Positions 18,526 through 27,563 of a stretch of DNA of 34,334 nucleotides are shown piece after piece (the first letter of the stretch is position 1; each line of letters starts with the position of its first letter). The notes beneath the pieces are model-generated. The model saw nothing but the letters and a program-made list of their open reading frames with translations, searched no databases and was not told where the DNA came from. The stretch lies in the NCBI GenBank assembly GCA_024229495.1, contig JAAESJ010000394.1, positions 1 through 34,334 of the forward strand, given 5' to 3'. Both the position numbers and the translations under genes were made by a program. Source of the DNA: Verrucomicrobiaceae bacterium (GTDB lineage Bacteria; Verrucomicrobiota; Verrucomicrobiia; Verrucomicrobiales; DEV007).

Positions 18526-20190
18526 TCAGGGAAGCAGCCAACTGTCCTTGAGCATTTTTTTTATCCTTACCTGCGAAGCACCGCGGCTATCAACCGCCTC
18601 ACTGGCATTAAGGACAAGGGTGCAATAGACAAAGCCTTTCTGTCCCTCTCTCTCATTGTCGTGCAATTTGCGCAGATTCTCAGCTATTGCACTCACGCTC
18701 TCGACATAACCATATATTCTCACGCGACTAGTCAGGTCAGTAATCTCATAGCAGTCAAAGGCATCTGCATTTGCAAATTCAAACGCATAATAATCGGCAG
18801 GTTTCACCAACACCCTCATCTGCACAGGCCCAGATACCGGATCCCTGCTGTATTCCATGATATCCACATCGCAGTAACCCACTGCACTTTCCCAATCGAG
18901 TAGAAGCTCTCCGTCGTCAGGCAACTCGAAGAAAAACTCCCGCTGCCTTGCCTCCGAATCAACAATACTGGTCATCCGTGCGAACCGGATACCATTAATC
19001 TTAGTTGCCTGATAACTCTTGAAATCAAGGGCTGGAAAAACCGTATTGTTGAGCACTACGGCATAATACTTCTTCATCCTCGTCAGGCTCGAATTGGGAT
19101 GGCGCACATATTTCAGACGCTGATTAACCGTGGAGAGAAGCGAGAATTTACCGCTTAAGGATATCGCCTTCTGCGCTGGCTCCCTCAATCCAAAGTCATC
19201 ACCCTGACCTCTTCCATCCGCGCCAACCTCTCCTTTCATCAGGTTTGACCTCTTAAGGCTCATGACGACGATCAACACCATGCTGGCAATCATTATGATC
19301 ATTGCAAAGAGGCGAAACCGTCTCCGCCCTAGGAAACGCTGAGCCGACTGCGACTGTTGTTGGCCTTCTATCATCATGCCCCAAGATTCATCCCATTGCT
19401 TCTCAATGCCCTTAGCGGCCTCCACCGCATCGCGTGGAACAAACTTGGTCTCCCGATCATTATTTAAACGATGGATGGAAGAACGCCCGCCATCCTTCCC
19501 GGTTACGGGCAAGGACTCCTCCGTAATGTTCTCCTCAAGCCCCTCGCCTTCACCTATTGCCGCGGTCGAAGGATGCCTTCGATGGTCTGTTTTCTGCAAC
19601 GACTTCGTTTTGATGCCGGGAAGATTGATTTTTTTTTCGCCGGCAACCCCACCCTGACCGGATACCGGCTGTGCTTCAATCCCCGCATCGTGATCAGGAG
19701 CAATCATCTTCCCGCTACATTCCACGCACTGCAACGGTTTCCCCTGCTGCTTAAGTTTGATCTCAATCGGTTTTGCACAAAACGGGCAACCAAAGGCTAC
19801 ATGCCGGCTACCGATCTTCCTGGATTTCAGGATTTCGAGCTCTCCACGGCTAATTGCAGCAACCATCGCAACACTGTCCACGGGGCTAGGCGATGCACGG
19901 GTAAAACGATAGGATGGCAACTCCGAAGTGCCCTCCCCCAGCACCGGAACCTTGGGGGACTCACCTTCTTTCCTGGGAGATGGAAGCGCAGACTGGGTGG
20001 TGCTTGGCACCTTCTTGATATCGCCACGGTTGTCCTCACTTTTCTGAAAATCAGGAACAACGATCTCTCCATCACAATATGGGCAACTCACCTCCGTCCC
20101 GCCAGCCCTGGCATCTATCGCAATTTCCTGACCACACAAGTCGCAATCAAACGTAGCTTCTTCCGGGCTGTTACTCTGGGAAAATTTCAA
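18526..20190 (-). CDS. Zinc-ribbon membrane protein of unknown function
   Basis: The 554-residue protein begins with two zinc-ribbon-like modules. The first has CDLC (Cys16, Cys19) with CPYC (Cys36, Cys39). The second has CPFC (Cys135, Cys138) with CVEC (Cys155, Cys158). Both have the short-finger form found in MJ0042-type N-termini of PVC and myxobacterial proteins. Between and after them lie low-complexity hydrophilic stretches. One transmembrane helix sits at about 293-311, preceded by an arginine-rich patch, so the ribbons are probably cytoplasmic. The C-terminal 240 residues should lie in the periplasm and show no domain I recognise. It may be a sensor or scaffold. It sits downstream of the hscA gene on the same strand, 187 bases away. 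Confidence 0.8.
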   Translation of the reverse strand: MKFSQSNSPEEATFDCDLCGQEIAIDARAGGTEVSCPYCDGEIVVPDFQKSEDNRGDIKKVPSTTQSALPSPRKEGESPKVPVLGEGTSELPSYRFTRASPSPVDSVAMVAAISRGELEILKSRKIGSRHVAFGCPFCAKPIEIKLKQQGKPLQCVECSGKMIAPDHDAGIEAQPVSGQGGVAGEKKINLPGIKTKSLQKTDHRRHPSTAAIGEGEGLEENITEESLPVTGKDGGRSSIHRLNNDRETKFVPRDAVEAAKGIEKQWDESWGMMIEGQQQSQSAQRFLGRRRFRLFAMIIMIASMVLIVVMSLKRSNLMKGEVGADGRGQGDDFGLREPAQKAISLSGKFSLLSTVNQRLKYVRHPNSSLTRMKKYYAVVLNNTVFPALDFKSYQATKINGIRFARMTSIVDSEARQREFFFELPDDGELLLDWESAVGYCDVDIMEYSRDPVSGPVQMRVLVKPADYYAFEFANADAFDCYEITDLTSRVRIYGYVESVSAIAENLRKLHDNEREGQKGFVYCTLVLNASEAVDSRGASQVRIKKMLKDSWLLP

Positions 20191-20377
20191 GGTTATAGAG
20201 ATTCTCGAAGATTTTTATTACATTAACCCAAAATCACAAAGGTAGTGGAGAAAAAATGAACTCTCTTTAAAAGAGGGGCATTAACAGGTGATAAGCGACA
20301 ATTGCCGGCAAGGCCATTGCCTTCACCTTCCCTAATCTTTATCCACTGATATTGGCCGTTTCATGAAACGGTAGAAA

Positions 20378-22171
20378 TTAGTCATTCAACATTTTCTCCA
20401 CCATCTTTGAAGCCAGATTTTCTGTAGCAAGGTCAAGTTCCTTGTTGGCCTCCCTTAAAAGCTCTGCCGAACCACCATTCAAAGCGTTCTTAACGACGTT
20501 GCGCTTCGCCTCAATCTCTTCCCTCTCTAATTGATCGATTAAATTCCCGGCGATGCCAAGCGCCTGCTCCACGGCCGGTAAAAGCTCCTCACTTTTCATC
20601 TTCGCCTCAGTCCATATTCGTTCATTCATGTCCGAGAACGCATGATCAACTGACTCCTGGACCATCTCCTCCACCCTGTCATCATCGACATCAACAGCCA
20701 CATCCCGAATTTCGAGTAATTGATCTTTCCCGGTCAGGGTATCACGCGCAATCACATTCAATATCCCATCAGCATCAAGCGAAAACTCCACACCAACCCG
20801 AGCACTGCCTTTCGACCCGGACTCACAAGGAACCTCGATCTCGCCAAGGCGCCAGTTATCCCGTGCCATTTCGCGTTCCCCCTGCAAGACTGAAATTTTT
20901 ATGGAGCGTTGCCCTGGAGCTGCATTGGTGAACATTTCCCCTCGCTTGACCGGAATAGTGGTATTGCGCGGAATGATGACATTCATCAACCCTCCAAATG
21001 TCTCAATACCCAGGGATAGCGGAGTGACATCAAGCAGTAACATTTCCCGCAGCGCTCCGGAAATAACACCCGCCTGGATCACTGCGCCCAAAGCAACTGC
21101 CTCATCTGGATTCTGCGAAGTATCCGCTTCCCTATCGAAAATATCCGATACCAATGCTCTTACCTGAGGCATCCTTGTGCTGCCGCCAACGAGGATCACC
21201 GCATCCAGATCCTCATTGCTAAACCCTGCACAGTCCATTACCTCCCTGCAATAGTCCTTTGTTCGATTAATGAACGGAATCGCTATTTCCTCGAGTTTTT
21301 CACGCGTAATCTCAGCTTCAAAACTATCGCCATTATCATAAAATGGCAGACTTACCAGGCACTTGCTCGCATTGGACAATTGCTCTTTTGCCCTCTTTGC
21401 CGCATCAAGAAATCTGGCTCTAATGGTTGGCTGAGCATTCGCAAGATCACTCCCACGAGCCATAACGGAAAGCTCATCGGCAAGTGCACCATCAATATCA
21501 TCACCTCCCAATGCAGTGTCACCGGCAGTTGCCATGACCTGGAACACCCCTTTGCTCATCTCGAGGGCGGAAACATCAAAAGTGCCACCCCCGAAGTCAT
21601 ACACAACCACCTTGGAACGTTCACCCAGCTTGTCCATCCCGTATGCCAGTGCCGCAGCTGTCGGCTCACTCAGAATGCGGACAACCTCAAGCCCTGCCAA
21701 CGCTCCTGCCCTTCTGGTTGCATTACGCTGCGCGTCATTGAAATAGGCCGGGACCGTAATAACCGCCCGCTTCACCTGTCGTTCCAGCCGCCGTTCAGCA
21801 TTTTCCTTAAGATAAGAAAGGATGCAGGCGGAAACTTGCTCCGGAGAAACGGTTTGATCACCCACCAAAAGGTTCACTGCTCCATCCCCTGACCGTTGGA
21901 TCATTGAAGTTCCGACACCGGATATTTCCCCGACCCGCTGGCCCAGCAATCGCTTCACCGACATGACCACGCGCTCCGGCTCCAGACACCTCATTCTCAG
22001 CGCACTCTGCCCCACCAGCCTTTTATCCTGTTGGTCAGCGGGATAATAAACCACCGAGGGAATGATCCGCTCACCCTGATCATCAGCAAGCAGGATAGGA
22101 AAGCCTGAATCAACCACCCCAACAATGGAATTGGTGGTTCCCAAGTCGATACCCAATATCGTGTCGGACAT
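20378..22171 (-). CDS. hscA: Hsp70-type chaperone HscA (Fe-S cluster assembly)
   Basis: The 597-residue Hsp70 has the phosphate-1 motif GIDLGTTNS (7-15), the phosphate-2 motif [13 protein letters not shown] and the adenosine motif [13 protein letters not shown] substrate-binding domain follows ([22 protein letters not shown]) and a lid helix region of about 110 residues. It lacks the long Gly-rich tail with EEVD-like end. Length, the [11 protein letters not shown]-terminus and above all the neighbours hscB and iscA favour the specialised HscA that releases clusters from IscU over the general DnaK. Twenty-six bases separate it from hscB. No iscU is seen nearby. Confidence 0.92.
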   Translation of the reverse strand: MSDTILGIDLGTTNSIVGVVDSGFPILLADDQGERIIPSVVYYPADQQDKRLVGQSALRMRCLEPERVVMSVKRLLGQRVGEISGVGTSMIQRSGDGAVNLLVGDQTVSPEQVSACILSYLKENAERRLERQVKRAVITVPAYFNDAQRNATRRAGALAGLEVVRILSEPTAAALAYGMDKLGERSKVVVYDFGGGTFDVSALEMSKGVFQVMATAGDTALGGDDIDGALADELSVMARGSDLANAQPTIRARFLDAAKRAKEQLSNASKCLVSLPFYDNGDSFEAEITREKLEEIAIPFINRTKDYCREVMDCAGFSNEDLDAVILVGGSTRMPQVRALVSDIFDREADTSQNPDEAVALGAVIQAGVISGALREMLLLDVTPLSLGIETFGGLMNVIIPRNTTIPVKRGEMFTNAAPGQRSIKISVLQGEREMARDNWRLGEIEVPCESGSKGSARVGVEFSLDADGILNVIARDTLTGKDQLLEIRDVAVDVDDDRVEEMVQESVDHAFSDMNERIWTEAKMKSEELLPAVEQALGIAGNLIDQLEREEIEAKRNVVKNALNGGSAELLREANKELDLATENLASKMVEKMLND

Positions 22172-22197
22172 GATTAATTTCGCACTGAAATAGCAGA

Positions 22198-22770
22198 CTA
22201 GAGAAAACCTGCCATACTCTCGTTAAGCTGTCTCTCCCATTTAGATAGAAACGACAACTCACGACAAAGGCCCTCTGCCAATTCCCGTGCCTGATTACGG
22301 TCAACTACCAAGTTCATGTCAATATCTGCCAGAGAAAGCAAGAGCTCTTCACGACGCGCCCGGACTTCTCCGCACGATCTCATGACAGCACGCTGGATAT
22401 CTTCCTGATCCCGGGCGATCAACGCACGGGAGATTGCAGTGGTCGCAGCGCTTTTGCGTTTTAAATAAGCATCCGCATCAGCAATAGCGGCCCCTACAGC
22501 AGTAAACAATCCCATTGCCTGTTCTGTAAAACTGCCCGATGAAGGCAAAAATTCCCCGAACTCAAGCTCGTAAAGGTGCCGCAACCTGCTCACAGGATCT
22601 GAAAGAACCGACTGAGCACGGTTAATTTTCTCAAATTCCGCGAGTTCTCCACCCACATCGGGGTGGCACTCACGACTCAGTCTCTGGAACGTTTCCCGTA
22701 AAGCATCAACGTCCAGCTCAGCACGATGCTCCTGCCCCAAAACCGCGAAGTAATCAACCTTCGCCTCCAT
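22198..22770 (-). CDS. hscB: HscB-like J-domain co-chaperone
   Basis: The 190-residue protein carries an N-terminal J domain (about 5-70) with the ATPase-stimulating HPD triad at His36-Pro37-Asp38 (RECHPDVG), and a C-terminal helical bundle (about 85-180). This is the two-domain layout of HscB, which hands IscU to Hsc[27 protein letters not shown] is the typical J-domain end in this family. It has none of the Cys-rich repeats of DnaJ. It lies nine bases after iscA and 26 before hscA on the same strand, a conserved neighbourhood. Confidence 0.9.
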   Translation of the reverse strand: MEAKVDYFAVLGQEHRAELDVDALRETFQRLSRECHPDVGGELAEFEKINRAQSVLSDPVSRLRHLYELEFGEFLPSSGSFTEQAMGLFTAVGAAIADADAYLKRKSAATTAISRALIARDQEDIQRAVMRSCGEVRARREELLLSLADIDMNLVVDRNQARELAEGLCRELSFLSKWERQLNESMAGFL

Positions 22771-22779
22771 TACTCTTGG

Positions 22780-23148
22780 TTAAGCAGCAAAACTCTCACC
22801 ACATGAACATGTCACCTCTGCGTTCGGGTTGGCAACCTTAAACCCGCCACTCTGCAGGTCAGCGCTCCAATCAAGCTGAGAGCCCGCCACGAACAAGGCA
22901 CTCTTCTGGTCAATCACAATGCGAACATCATTGGAAACAACCAGGATGTCCCGGTCCGCCGGCCCGTCCACAAGATCCATTTTGTATTGCAGCCCAGAGC
23001 ACCCTCCTCCAACGACGGCAACCCGCAACGCACCGTGCTCAGCTTTGCCCTGCTTGTCCATCAGTCCGATCAGGCGTGTAGCTGCATCAGGCAACACCCG
23101 GATCATACTCTCATTGCCAATCTTAAAATTAATACCACTTTCAGACAT
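22780..23148 (-). CDS. iscA: A-type Fe-S carrier protein IscA/ErpA
   Basis: From the ATG at 23148 the product is 122 residues. It contains the three cysteines of A-type carriers: Cys50 in GGGCSGLQY and Cys114/Cys116 in CSCGESF. These bind and pass on an iron-sulfur cluster. A later ATG at 23106 would give 108 residues, closer to the classic IscA size, but GAAGGG stands directly before the 23148 ATG and SESGINFKIGNE looks like true sequence, so I prefer the longer form. It is the first of iscA-hscB-hscA. The scaffold IscU and desulfurase IscS must lie elsewhere, or a SUF system supplies them. Confidence 0.93.
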   Translation of the reverse strand: MSESGINFKIGNESMIRVLPDAATRLIGLMDKQGKAEHGALRVAVVGGGCSGLQYKMDLVDGPADRDILVVSNDVRIVIDQKSALFVAGSQLDWSADLQSGGFKVANPNAEVTCSCGESFAA

Positions 23149-23199
23149 CCCTTCAGCAATAAAGCACAGGTTACCCGGGCAGCAACTGCATGCCAAAAG

Positions 23200-23310
23200 T
23201 CAATATTCCTGTAACTTCAATCGCAGGTTTTCCCGCAAAATTCCGGCACGACGAATTAAAGCAGTAATATTTGCATCAGGTGTCCTGCTCCGGCCTCTAT
23301 CAATGAGCAC
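23200..23310 (-). CDS. Small ORF upstream of iscA
   Basis: A GTG at 23310 opens a 36-codon frame ending at TGA 23200-23202. The product is basic and helical-looking: it starts VLIDRGRSRTPDANI and ends RRAGILRENLRLKLQEY. The frame stays open seven further codons upstream, back to the TAA that ends the next ORF. Composition is protein-like and unlike the overlapping plus-strand frames. I know no family. It may be the second part of an interrupted gene. Confidence 0.35.
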   Translation of the reverse strand: MLIDRGRSRTPDANITALIRRAGILRENLRLKLQEY

Positions 23311-23331
23311 CTTGCCAACAATATCCAGTGC

Positions 23332-23454
23332 TTAATTATTGAGACCGGAACGCATCAATTCTTCCGCATCCTCAATTCGCGATACCAGTTCCCCTCCTAT
23401 TCCGGCAATCTTGATTGCCCTACCTGATCCCGTGCCACAGGTTGCCCCGTTCAC
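23332..23454 (-). CDS. Small ORF, possibly first half of an interrupted gene
   Basis: GTG at 23454 opens a 40-codon frame with product MNGATCGTGSGRAIKIAG followed by IGGELVSRIEDAEELMRSGLNN, ending at TAA 23332-23334. It lies 35 bases after the TPR-like gene. The same frame continues past the TAA into the next small ORF, so the two could be one roughly 85-codon gene with an in-frame stop. No family is recognised. Confidence 0.35.
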   Translation of the reverse strand: MNGATCGTGSGRAIKIAGIGGELVSRIEDAEELMRSGLNN

Positions 23455-23489
23455 TCAACCAAACTCCCTGCAACGGGATTCCTTTCCCG

Positions 23490-25085
23490 CTAATCAGACA
23501 GTCCCCGAATCCTTGCGAGAGCTCTACGAGCCTCACCCCGCGCACTTTCCCAGTCCGACCGCGCAAGGTATTCCATCCAGCAATGAAGGGCGCGTGGCCG
23601 GTCATTCAACTGCTCAGACACTCTGGCCAATCCCAAAACAGCACTCTCCATGAACTCAGGGCTTCCGTAATCACTGAGAAAAAACTCAAACCACTCCTTG
23701 CCGAGTTTCTTTTGAGCGATGTCCTCGGAGGCGGCGCACAAATCAGCCATCACCACGATGACTTCATCCCGGCAACCAATCGCAGGTCGCTCAAGAAGTT
23801 CACTTAACCATAAAAGAGCCTCGTTCCTATCATATCGCGCAACATGACGTGCTACTTTCAGGATCATGCATGAGGAAAGAGTATCCCTGTTAATACGTGA
23901 GCGAACCTCATCGTAAAATACGTCAATTTCAGAATCACGATTGCCGAAATATGTTTCCATTACCTCAAGACGAGCCAGGATAAGGGCTTGTCGCAACGCT
24001 TCATTGCCCTGTGCTGAGGTTAACAAGTCCCTATATTTCTTAAGCAGCTGCTCAGGACCGTGCACTTCATTGAAATGCTTGGCATAAAGCCTAAGGGCTA
24101 CACGCAGCCTCTTGGGAGAAACGCCCCTTGCCATTGCCGTAATCAAGTCTTCCATCCTGTTCAACCCGGGCATAATCCTGCCTAGCTCGCTTAACGTGGG
24201 CAGACCTGCCGCTGCGGCCTCAAGAGCCCGTGAAGACATCGGGTAAGTCAGGAAAAATGCGTCATAATAATCAGCAGAATCCGCAGAACGCCCCTGCCGG
24301 AAAGAGATTTCAATCAACTTGCACATGGCATGAGCGGCAACCTTGGTATGCCCCTTGTCCCGGGCAATGTTTTTCGCCATGATGAAGGCGCTCTCAGACC
24401 GGGTCATCTTCCCGGCTTTCCTTAGCGCCTTCCCTTTCAGGAATACCGCACGATCCATCATGTCGGAATCAAAGAAGTTCTTCTCCAATCGATCAATTAA
24501 TGAAAAACATTCCTGATTCTCCTCTAAGGCAAGATGCACAGTGGCTCTGTCATAAAGGGCATAATCCATTAATTCAGATTTCGGAAAATTATGGATGAAA
24601 TGATCTAGCGCATGCCCGGCAATGCGCCAACAAGATCGCTTCAGAAGATTGCTTCCAAAAAAGTAATGAACCCTTGAGGCATAACTACTCATAGGAAAAT
24701 CTGCACGATGGCGATCTAAGGAAAGCTGAGCCTCTTCATGGCGTCCGCAATAGTATAACGACACACCCTCGATAAATAATATAGTATCCAAGTCGGGACT
24801 GTCCGCCGACAATCCGGAAAGCAAATCTCGCGCCTCTCCTGCCGCCTCCGCATAGTCCTTACTCCGAAATTTCTCCTTAAGATGCTTAATTTCCGGTGCC
24901 CGGGGAAGTTCCTCGGCCTCCGAGGGAACCTCGTTCTTTCCATTTGCTGAACCGCTGACCACCTCGCTTTGAGCTGGCAAGAAAACCCCTGAAATCCAAA
25001 GTAACGCCAACCACAAATAACCTGACATCGACCTGCGTACGCACGCTTTCAAGATCGTCGAGACAAACTCCCGCATGATTATCAT
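23490..25085 (-). CDS. Exported TPR-like helical repeat protein
   Basis: The protein, up to 531 residues, has a signal peptide with a basic start (CVRRS) and the hydrophobic run YLWLALLWISGVFLPAQS (about 23-40). The mature part is a chain of helix pairs in TPR style (KDYAEAAGEARDLLSG, CGRHEEAQLSLDRHRADFP, KMTRSESAFIMAKNIARD), with recurring AL/LDR patterns resembling YfgC/BamD-like periplasmic repeat proteins. It has no enzyme motif and probably serves as a scaffold or adaptor in the envelope. The ATG at 25076 (MREFV) is an equally good start. It is the first gene of the minus-strand run leading to iscA. Confidence 0.75.
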   Translation of the reverse strand: MIIMREFVSTILKACVRRSMSGYLWLALLWISGVFLPAQSEVVSGSANGKNEVPSEAEELPRAPEIKHLKEKFRSKDYAEAAGEARDLLSGLSADSPDLDTILFIEGVSLYYCGRHEEAQLSLDRHRADFPMSSYASRVHYFFGSNLLKRSCWRIAGHALDHFIHNFPKSELMDYALYDRATVHLALEENQECFSLIDRLEKNFFDSDMMDRAVFLKGKALRKAGKMTRSESAFIMAKNIARDKGHTKVAAHAMCKLIEISFRQGRSADSADYYDAFFLTYPMSSRALEAAAAGLPTLSELGRIMPGLNRMEDLITAMARGVSPKRLRVALRLYAKHFNEVHGPEQLLKKYRDLLTSAQGNEALRQALILARLEVMETYFGNRDSEIDVFYDEVRSRINRDTLSSCMILKVARHVARYDRNEALLWLSELLERPAIGCRDEVIVVMADLCAASEDIAQKKLGKEWFEFFLSDYGSPEFMESAVLGLARVSEQLNDRPRALHCWMEYLARSDWESARGEARRALARIRGLSD

Positions 25086-25324
25086 TACCTGCTAACAAAG
25101 GGCTTTTCAAGCCATACAACTTGCTTGCATTAATGAAGCACTTTGCAATTCCCCAAAGGGGGGAGTTCAAACGGCAATGAGAACAAGCCCCCTTGGCGAG
25201 GCCACCTGACCTGTAGCGCAGGTGAACGCAACAGAATCTCGACGCACCCGTTGAGCCCAATGCTCAAGTGCGTGTAATAATGACAGGCCAACCCGATACC
25301 GATATACGGGCTAATCCCGATGCG
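25086..25324. other. Intergenic region with two hairpins
   Basis: This holds 239 bases between two minus-strand genes. CACCTG/CAGGTG (25203-25208 with 25219-25224) and TTGAGC/GCTCAA (25251-25256 with 25262-25267) form stems, and TTCCCC-AAA-GGGG lies near 25150. None has a clear T-run. No tRNA, known riboswitch or conserved RNA is recognised. The stems could end the DUF1080 transcript or belong to a dispersed intergenic repeat. Confidence 0.4.
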
Positions 25325-25945
25325 CTAATCAAGCTTGCGTATACGCAACTTACGAAACCACACCAGGCTCTTGGGGTCATGCCCCTGCAGGGCAATAGTA
25401 CCTGCCCCCAAGCGCTTGGTCTTCTCCTTGTGGTCAGCGGCTTCAGTATATTCGTTCACCACCTTGCCATTAATGGTAATGGTGACCTTCTTCCCCTGAA
25501 CCTTGATATTATAAGTAAACCACTCATCGTCCTGATGCGGGGCTTTCTTGACATCCTTGAAGCTATATATACTTGCCGTTTTACGCCAATCCCCATGGGT
25601 GGCGTTCACCTGAGCCTCATAGCCCACCTGAGGCCACCCATTCGCCTGATAGGCGCTGTGGAAAAATATACCCGCATTGGATCCCTTGGTCGTCTTTACC
25701 TCACACTCAAACTCAAAGTCCTTGAACTTGGCGTTTCCGTCCTCTCCGTAAAATACATGACCTCTGGGGCCAAACACCTTGATGGCACCACCCTCAACGG
25801 AAAATGTCTTTGGGTTCTCCGTGTTTACCTTCCACCCTTTCAGGCTCTTCCCGTCAAACATCTCAATCCATTCCCCCGCACCTGCTGAAGCAATGAGAAG
25901 GAATCCTGCGATTATGGCGATAGCTGTTTTCATCGTTGATTTCAT
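25325..25945 (-). CDS. Exported DUF1080 protein (3-keto-disaccharide hydrolase family)
   Basis: From the ATG at 25945 the product is 206 residues with a signal peptide (AIAIIAGFLLIASAGAG). The alternative ATG at 25933 also fits, and the frame is open further upstream without signal-like sequence. The rest is one DUF1080 domain: WIEMFDGKSLKGW, SNAGIFFHSAYQ, WPQVGYEAQVN, DEWFTYNIKVQGKKVTITINGK and GTIALQGHDPKSLVWFRKLRIRKL. It is a single-domain version of the 7173-8132 protein and probably folds as a concanavalin-like sandwich active on sugars. It follows the peroxidase-methyltransferase gene by 31 bases on the same strand. Confidence 0.9.
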   Translation of the reverse strand: MKSTMKTAIAIIAGFLLIASAGAGEWIEMFDGKSLKGWKVNTENPKTFSVEGGAIKVFGPRGHVFYGEDGNAKFKDFEFECEVKTTKGSNAGIFFHSAYQANGWPQVGYEAQVNATHGDWRKTASIYSFKDVKKAPHQDDEWFTYNIKVQGKKVTITINGKVVNEYTEAADHKEKTKRLGAGTIALQGHDPKSLVWFRKLRIRKLD

Positions 25946-25976
25946 AAAATGGTCTGAAGTTCTTTTTCGTTGGTGA

Positions 25977-27200
25977 TTATGACCCATTCCCGGCTTTCGG
26001 CAAGTCCTCTGAGAGGGTCGCTGTAAAAAAAAGCAGGTGCTGCCAAGGCAACTCATCATAAGAACGGGCGAGCTTGAACCCATTTACAGCCATCTCTTTA
26101 ATGACCTGCGCCTTCGACATTTTATGCTCTGGCTTGATAGGAACCTTGGGGTCCTCGGTGCGAAACTCAAGGAGTACAACCTGCCCTCCCGGCTTCAATG
26201 CCCTGCGAATGCTTGCCAGCATCTCCTCAGGATGGGAAAACTCATGGTAGACATCCGCCATAAGCGCAAGATCAATGCTTTTCTCCGGAAGATCGGTATC
26301 CCAATAACGATTCTCCACCGAGACAATATTCTTCAGGCCGGATTTCTTCGCCCTGCCCTCCAGCATTCGCAGCATCTCAGGCTGAATATCCACTGCATAT
26401 GCCTTGCCCTCACCACCAATCAGCTTCGCCATCATCAGCGTGTGATACCCGTTGCCTGAACCAATGTCAGCGACAGCCATTCCTTCCTTCAGCTTCAATT
26501 GCTTAATCATCTCTGATGTCCGCTCCTCCTCTTCCCGGACTTTACGCATCAACCAAGGCGCGCCCTGCCAGTGCATCGTGCGGGCAATTTCCCGACCATA
26601 ATATTCAAGTAAAGCGGGAGGACCGTCCTTGTCATATTCTGCTACCCTCTCATCATCGTCGAGAAGCGCCCATTCAATTGCTGTAGTAACATTGTCCGAA
26701 GTCGGGTTGACTCGCGTACGAAACCGATTAATTACCTGCCCATCACGACCAATAAGGAACTTCTCAAAGTTCCACTTCACCTGACCAAAAAAACGCGGGT
26801 TTGTCTTCTCCCCCGTCAACCAGCGGTACAAGGGATGCGTATCGTCCCCCTTTACTGCAATCTTGGAGGCCATGGGAAACGCCACTTGATATCTCTCTTT
26901 GCAAAAGACCTTGATCTCCGCCTCGGTTCCTGGCTCCTGACCACCGAAATCATTGCAGGGAAACCCGACTATGCGCAACCCCTTCGCGGAATATTTCTCG
27001 TGCAGTTTCTGCAACCCTGCATATTGCCCGGTATAACCGCACTTACTGGCCACGTTCACCAAGAGAATGACCTCACCCTTGTAATCCTCAAGTGAAGAAG
27101 CCTTTCCATCTATACTCTTAAAGGCAAAATTATATGCTGAGGGGACCCCAAGAGCCAAGGCTGTCCACATTAACTGCGAGGCAATTATTAATCGAAACAT
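25977..27200 (-). CDS. Exported glutathione peroxidase-methyltransferase fusion
   Basis: The 407-residue protein joins two enzymes. After a signal peptide (about 1-19), residues 20-180 form a thiol peroxidase of the GPx family, with peroxidatic Cys54 in NVASKCGYTGQY, Gln88 in GGQEP and Trp143-Asn144 in KWNFEKFLI. Residues about 195-400 form a class I SAM-dependent methyltransferase with GREIARTMHWQGAPWL. It carries motif I VADIGSGNGYHTL (243-254), AYAVDIQPEML, LMADVYHEF and KPGGQVVLLEF. The frame is continuous, so the fusion is real in this sequence. GPx reduces peroxides with thioredoxin- or glutathione-like thiols. The methyl acceptor is unknown. The start overlaps the cupin gene by 13 bases. 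Confidence 0.92.
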   Translation of the reverse strand: MFRLIIASQLMWTALALGVPSAYNFAFKSIDGKASSLEDYKGEVILLVNVASKCGYTGQYAGLQKLHEKYSAKGLRIVGFPCNDFGGQEPGTEAEIKVFCKERYQVAFPMASKIAVKGDDTHPLYRWLTGEKTNPRFFGQVKWNFEKFLIGRDGQVINRFRTRVNPTSDNVTTAIEWALLDDDERVAEYDKDGPPALLEYYGREIARTMHWQGAPWLMRKVREEEERTSEMIKQLKLKEGMAVADIGSGNGYHTLMMAKLIGGEGKAYAVDIQPEMLRMLEGRAKKSGLKNIVSVENRYWDTDLPEKSIDLALMADVYHEFSHPEEMLASIRRALKPGGQVVLLEFRTEDPKVPIKPEHKMSKAQVIKEMAVNGFKLARSYDELPWQHLLFFTATLSEDLPKAGNGS

Positions 27201-27541
27201 TCGTCTGACGGGTCAAAACCCGGAATGGGCACGTTTATTATCCGGAGATTGCCAACTGCCCTATGACGGCATCCCGGTTTAATCATCACTGCGGTCAAGG
27301 GACGCACGGGAACCCTGTCCCCGTCAAGTTCAAGATAGCCATCACCTTCCAGCACTAGATAAATCTCGTGCATATTCCTGTGATAATGGGACTTCGCATC
27401 CTCCAGGATATCAACAAGGTGCATCGTGGCAACACCATCGGCATCATCTCCAAAGGCACGCCGTGCATTACCGCACGGGCATCGCACAGGTTCAACCTCA
27501 TCAAGTTGAGCCACTAGATATTTTTGCTTCGCCGGTTCCAT
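27188..27541 (-). CDS. Cupin-domain protein
   Basis: This 117-residue single-domain cupin has motif 1 SHYHRNMHEIYLVLEGDGYLELDG, with the metal-binding His-x-His...Glu set, and motif 2 PLTAVMIKPGCRHRAVG with the last His. An upstream CPCG pair (about 21-24) and a Cys near the end are unusual. Small cupins bind a metal and act as dioxygenases, isomerases or sensors, and the substrate cannot be told. Its 3' end overlaps the start of the peroxidase-methyltransferase gene by 13 bases, so translation is probably coupled. It is transcribed divergently from hemB. Confidence 0.85.
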   Translation of the reverse strand: MEPAKQKYLVAQLDEVEPVRCPCGNARRAFGDDADGVATMHLVDILEDAKSHYHRNMHEIYLVLEGDGYLELDGDRVPVRPLTAVMIKPGCRHRAVGNLRIINVPIPGFDPSDECFD

Positions 27542-27563
27542 AAAATTTAATCCCCTGTCATTC

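Noticed and set aside
23149-23196. Longer IscA start at TTG 23196
   Set aside because: The added residues (ACSCCPGNLC...) do not fit the family and an ATG with GAAGGG before it follows at 23148.
24886-25260. Minus-strand ORF of 124 codons overlapping the TPR-like gene start
   Set aside because: It crosses the intergenic hairpins and overlaps the signal peptide of a better gene. Kept only as a hint that the segment may be a repeat.
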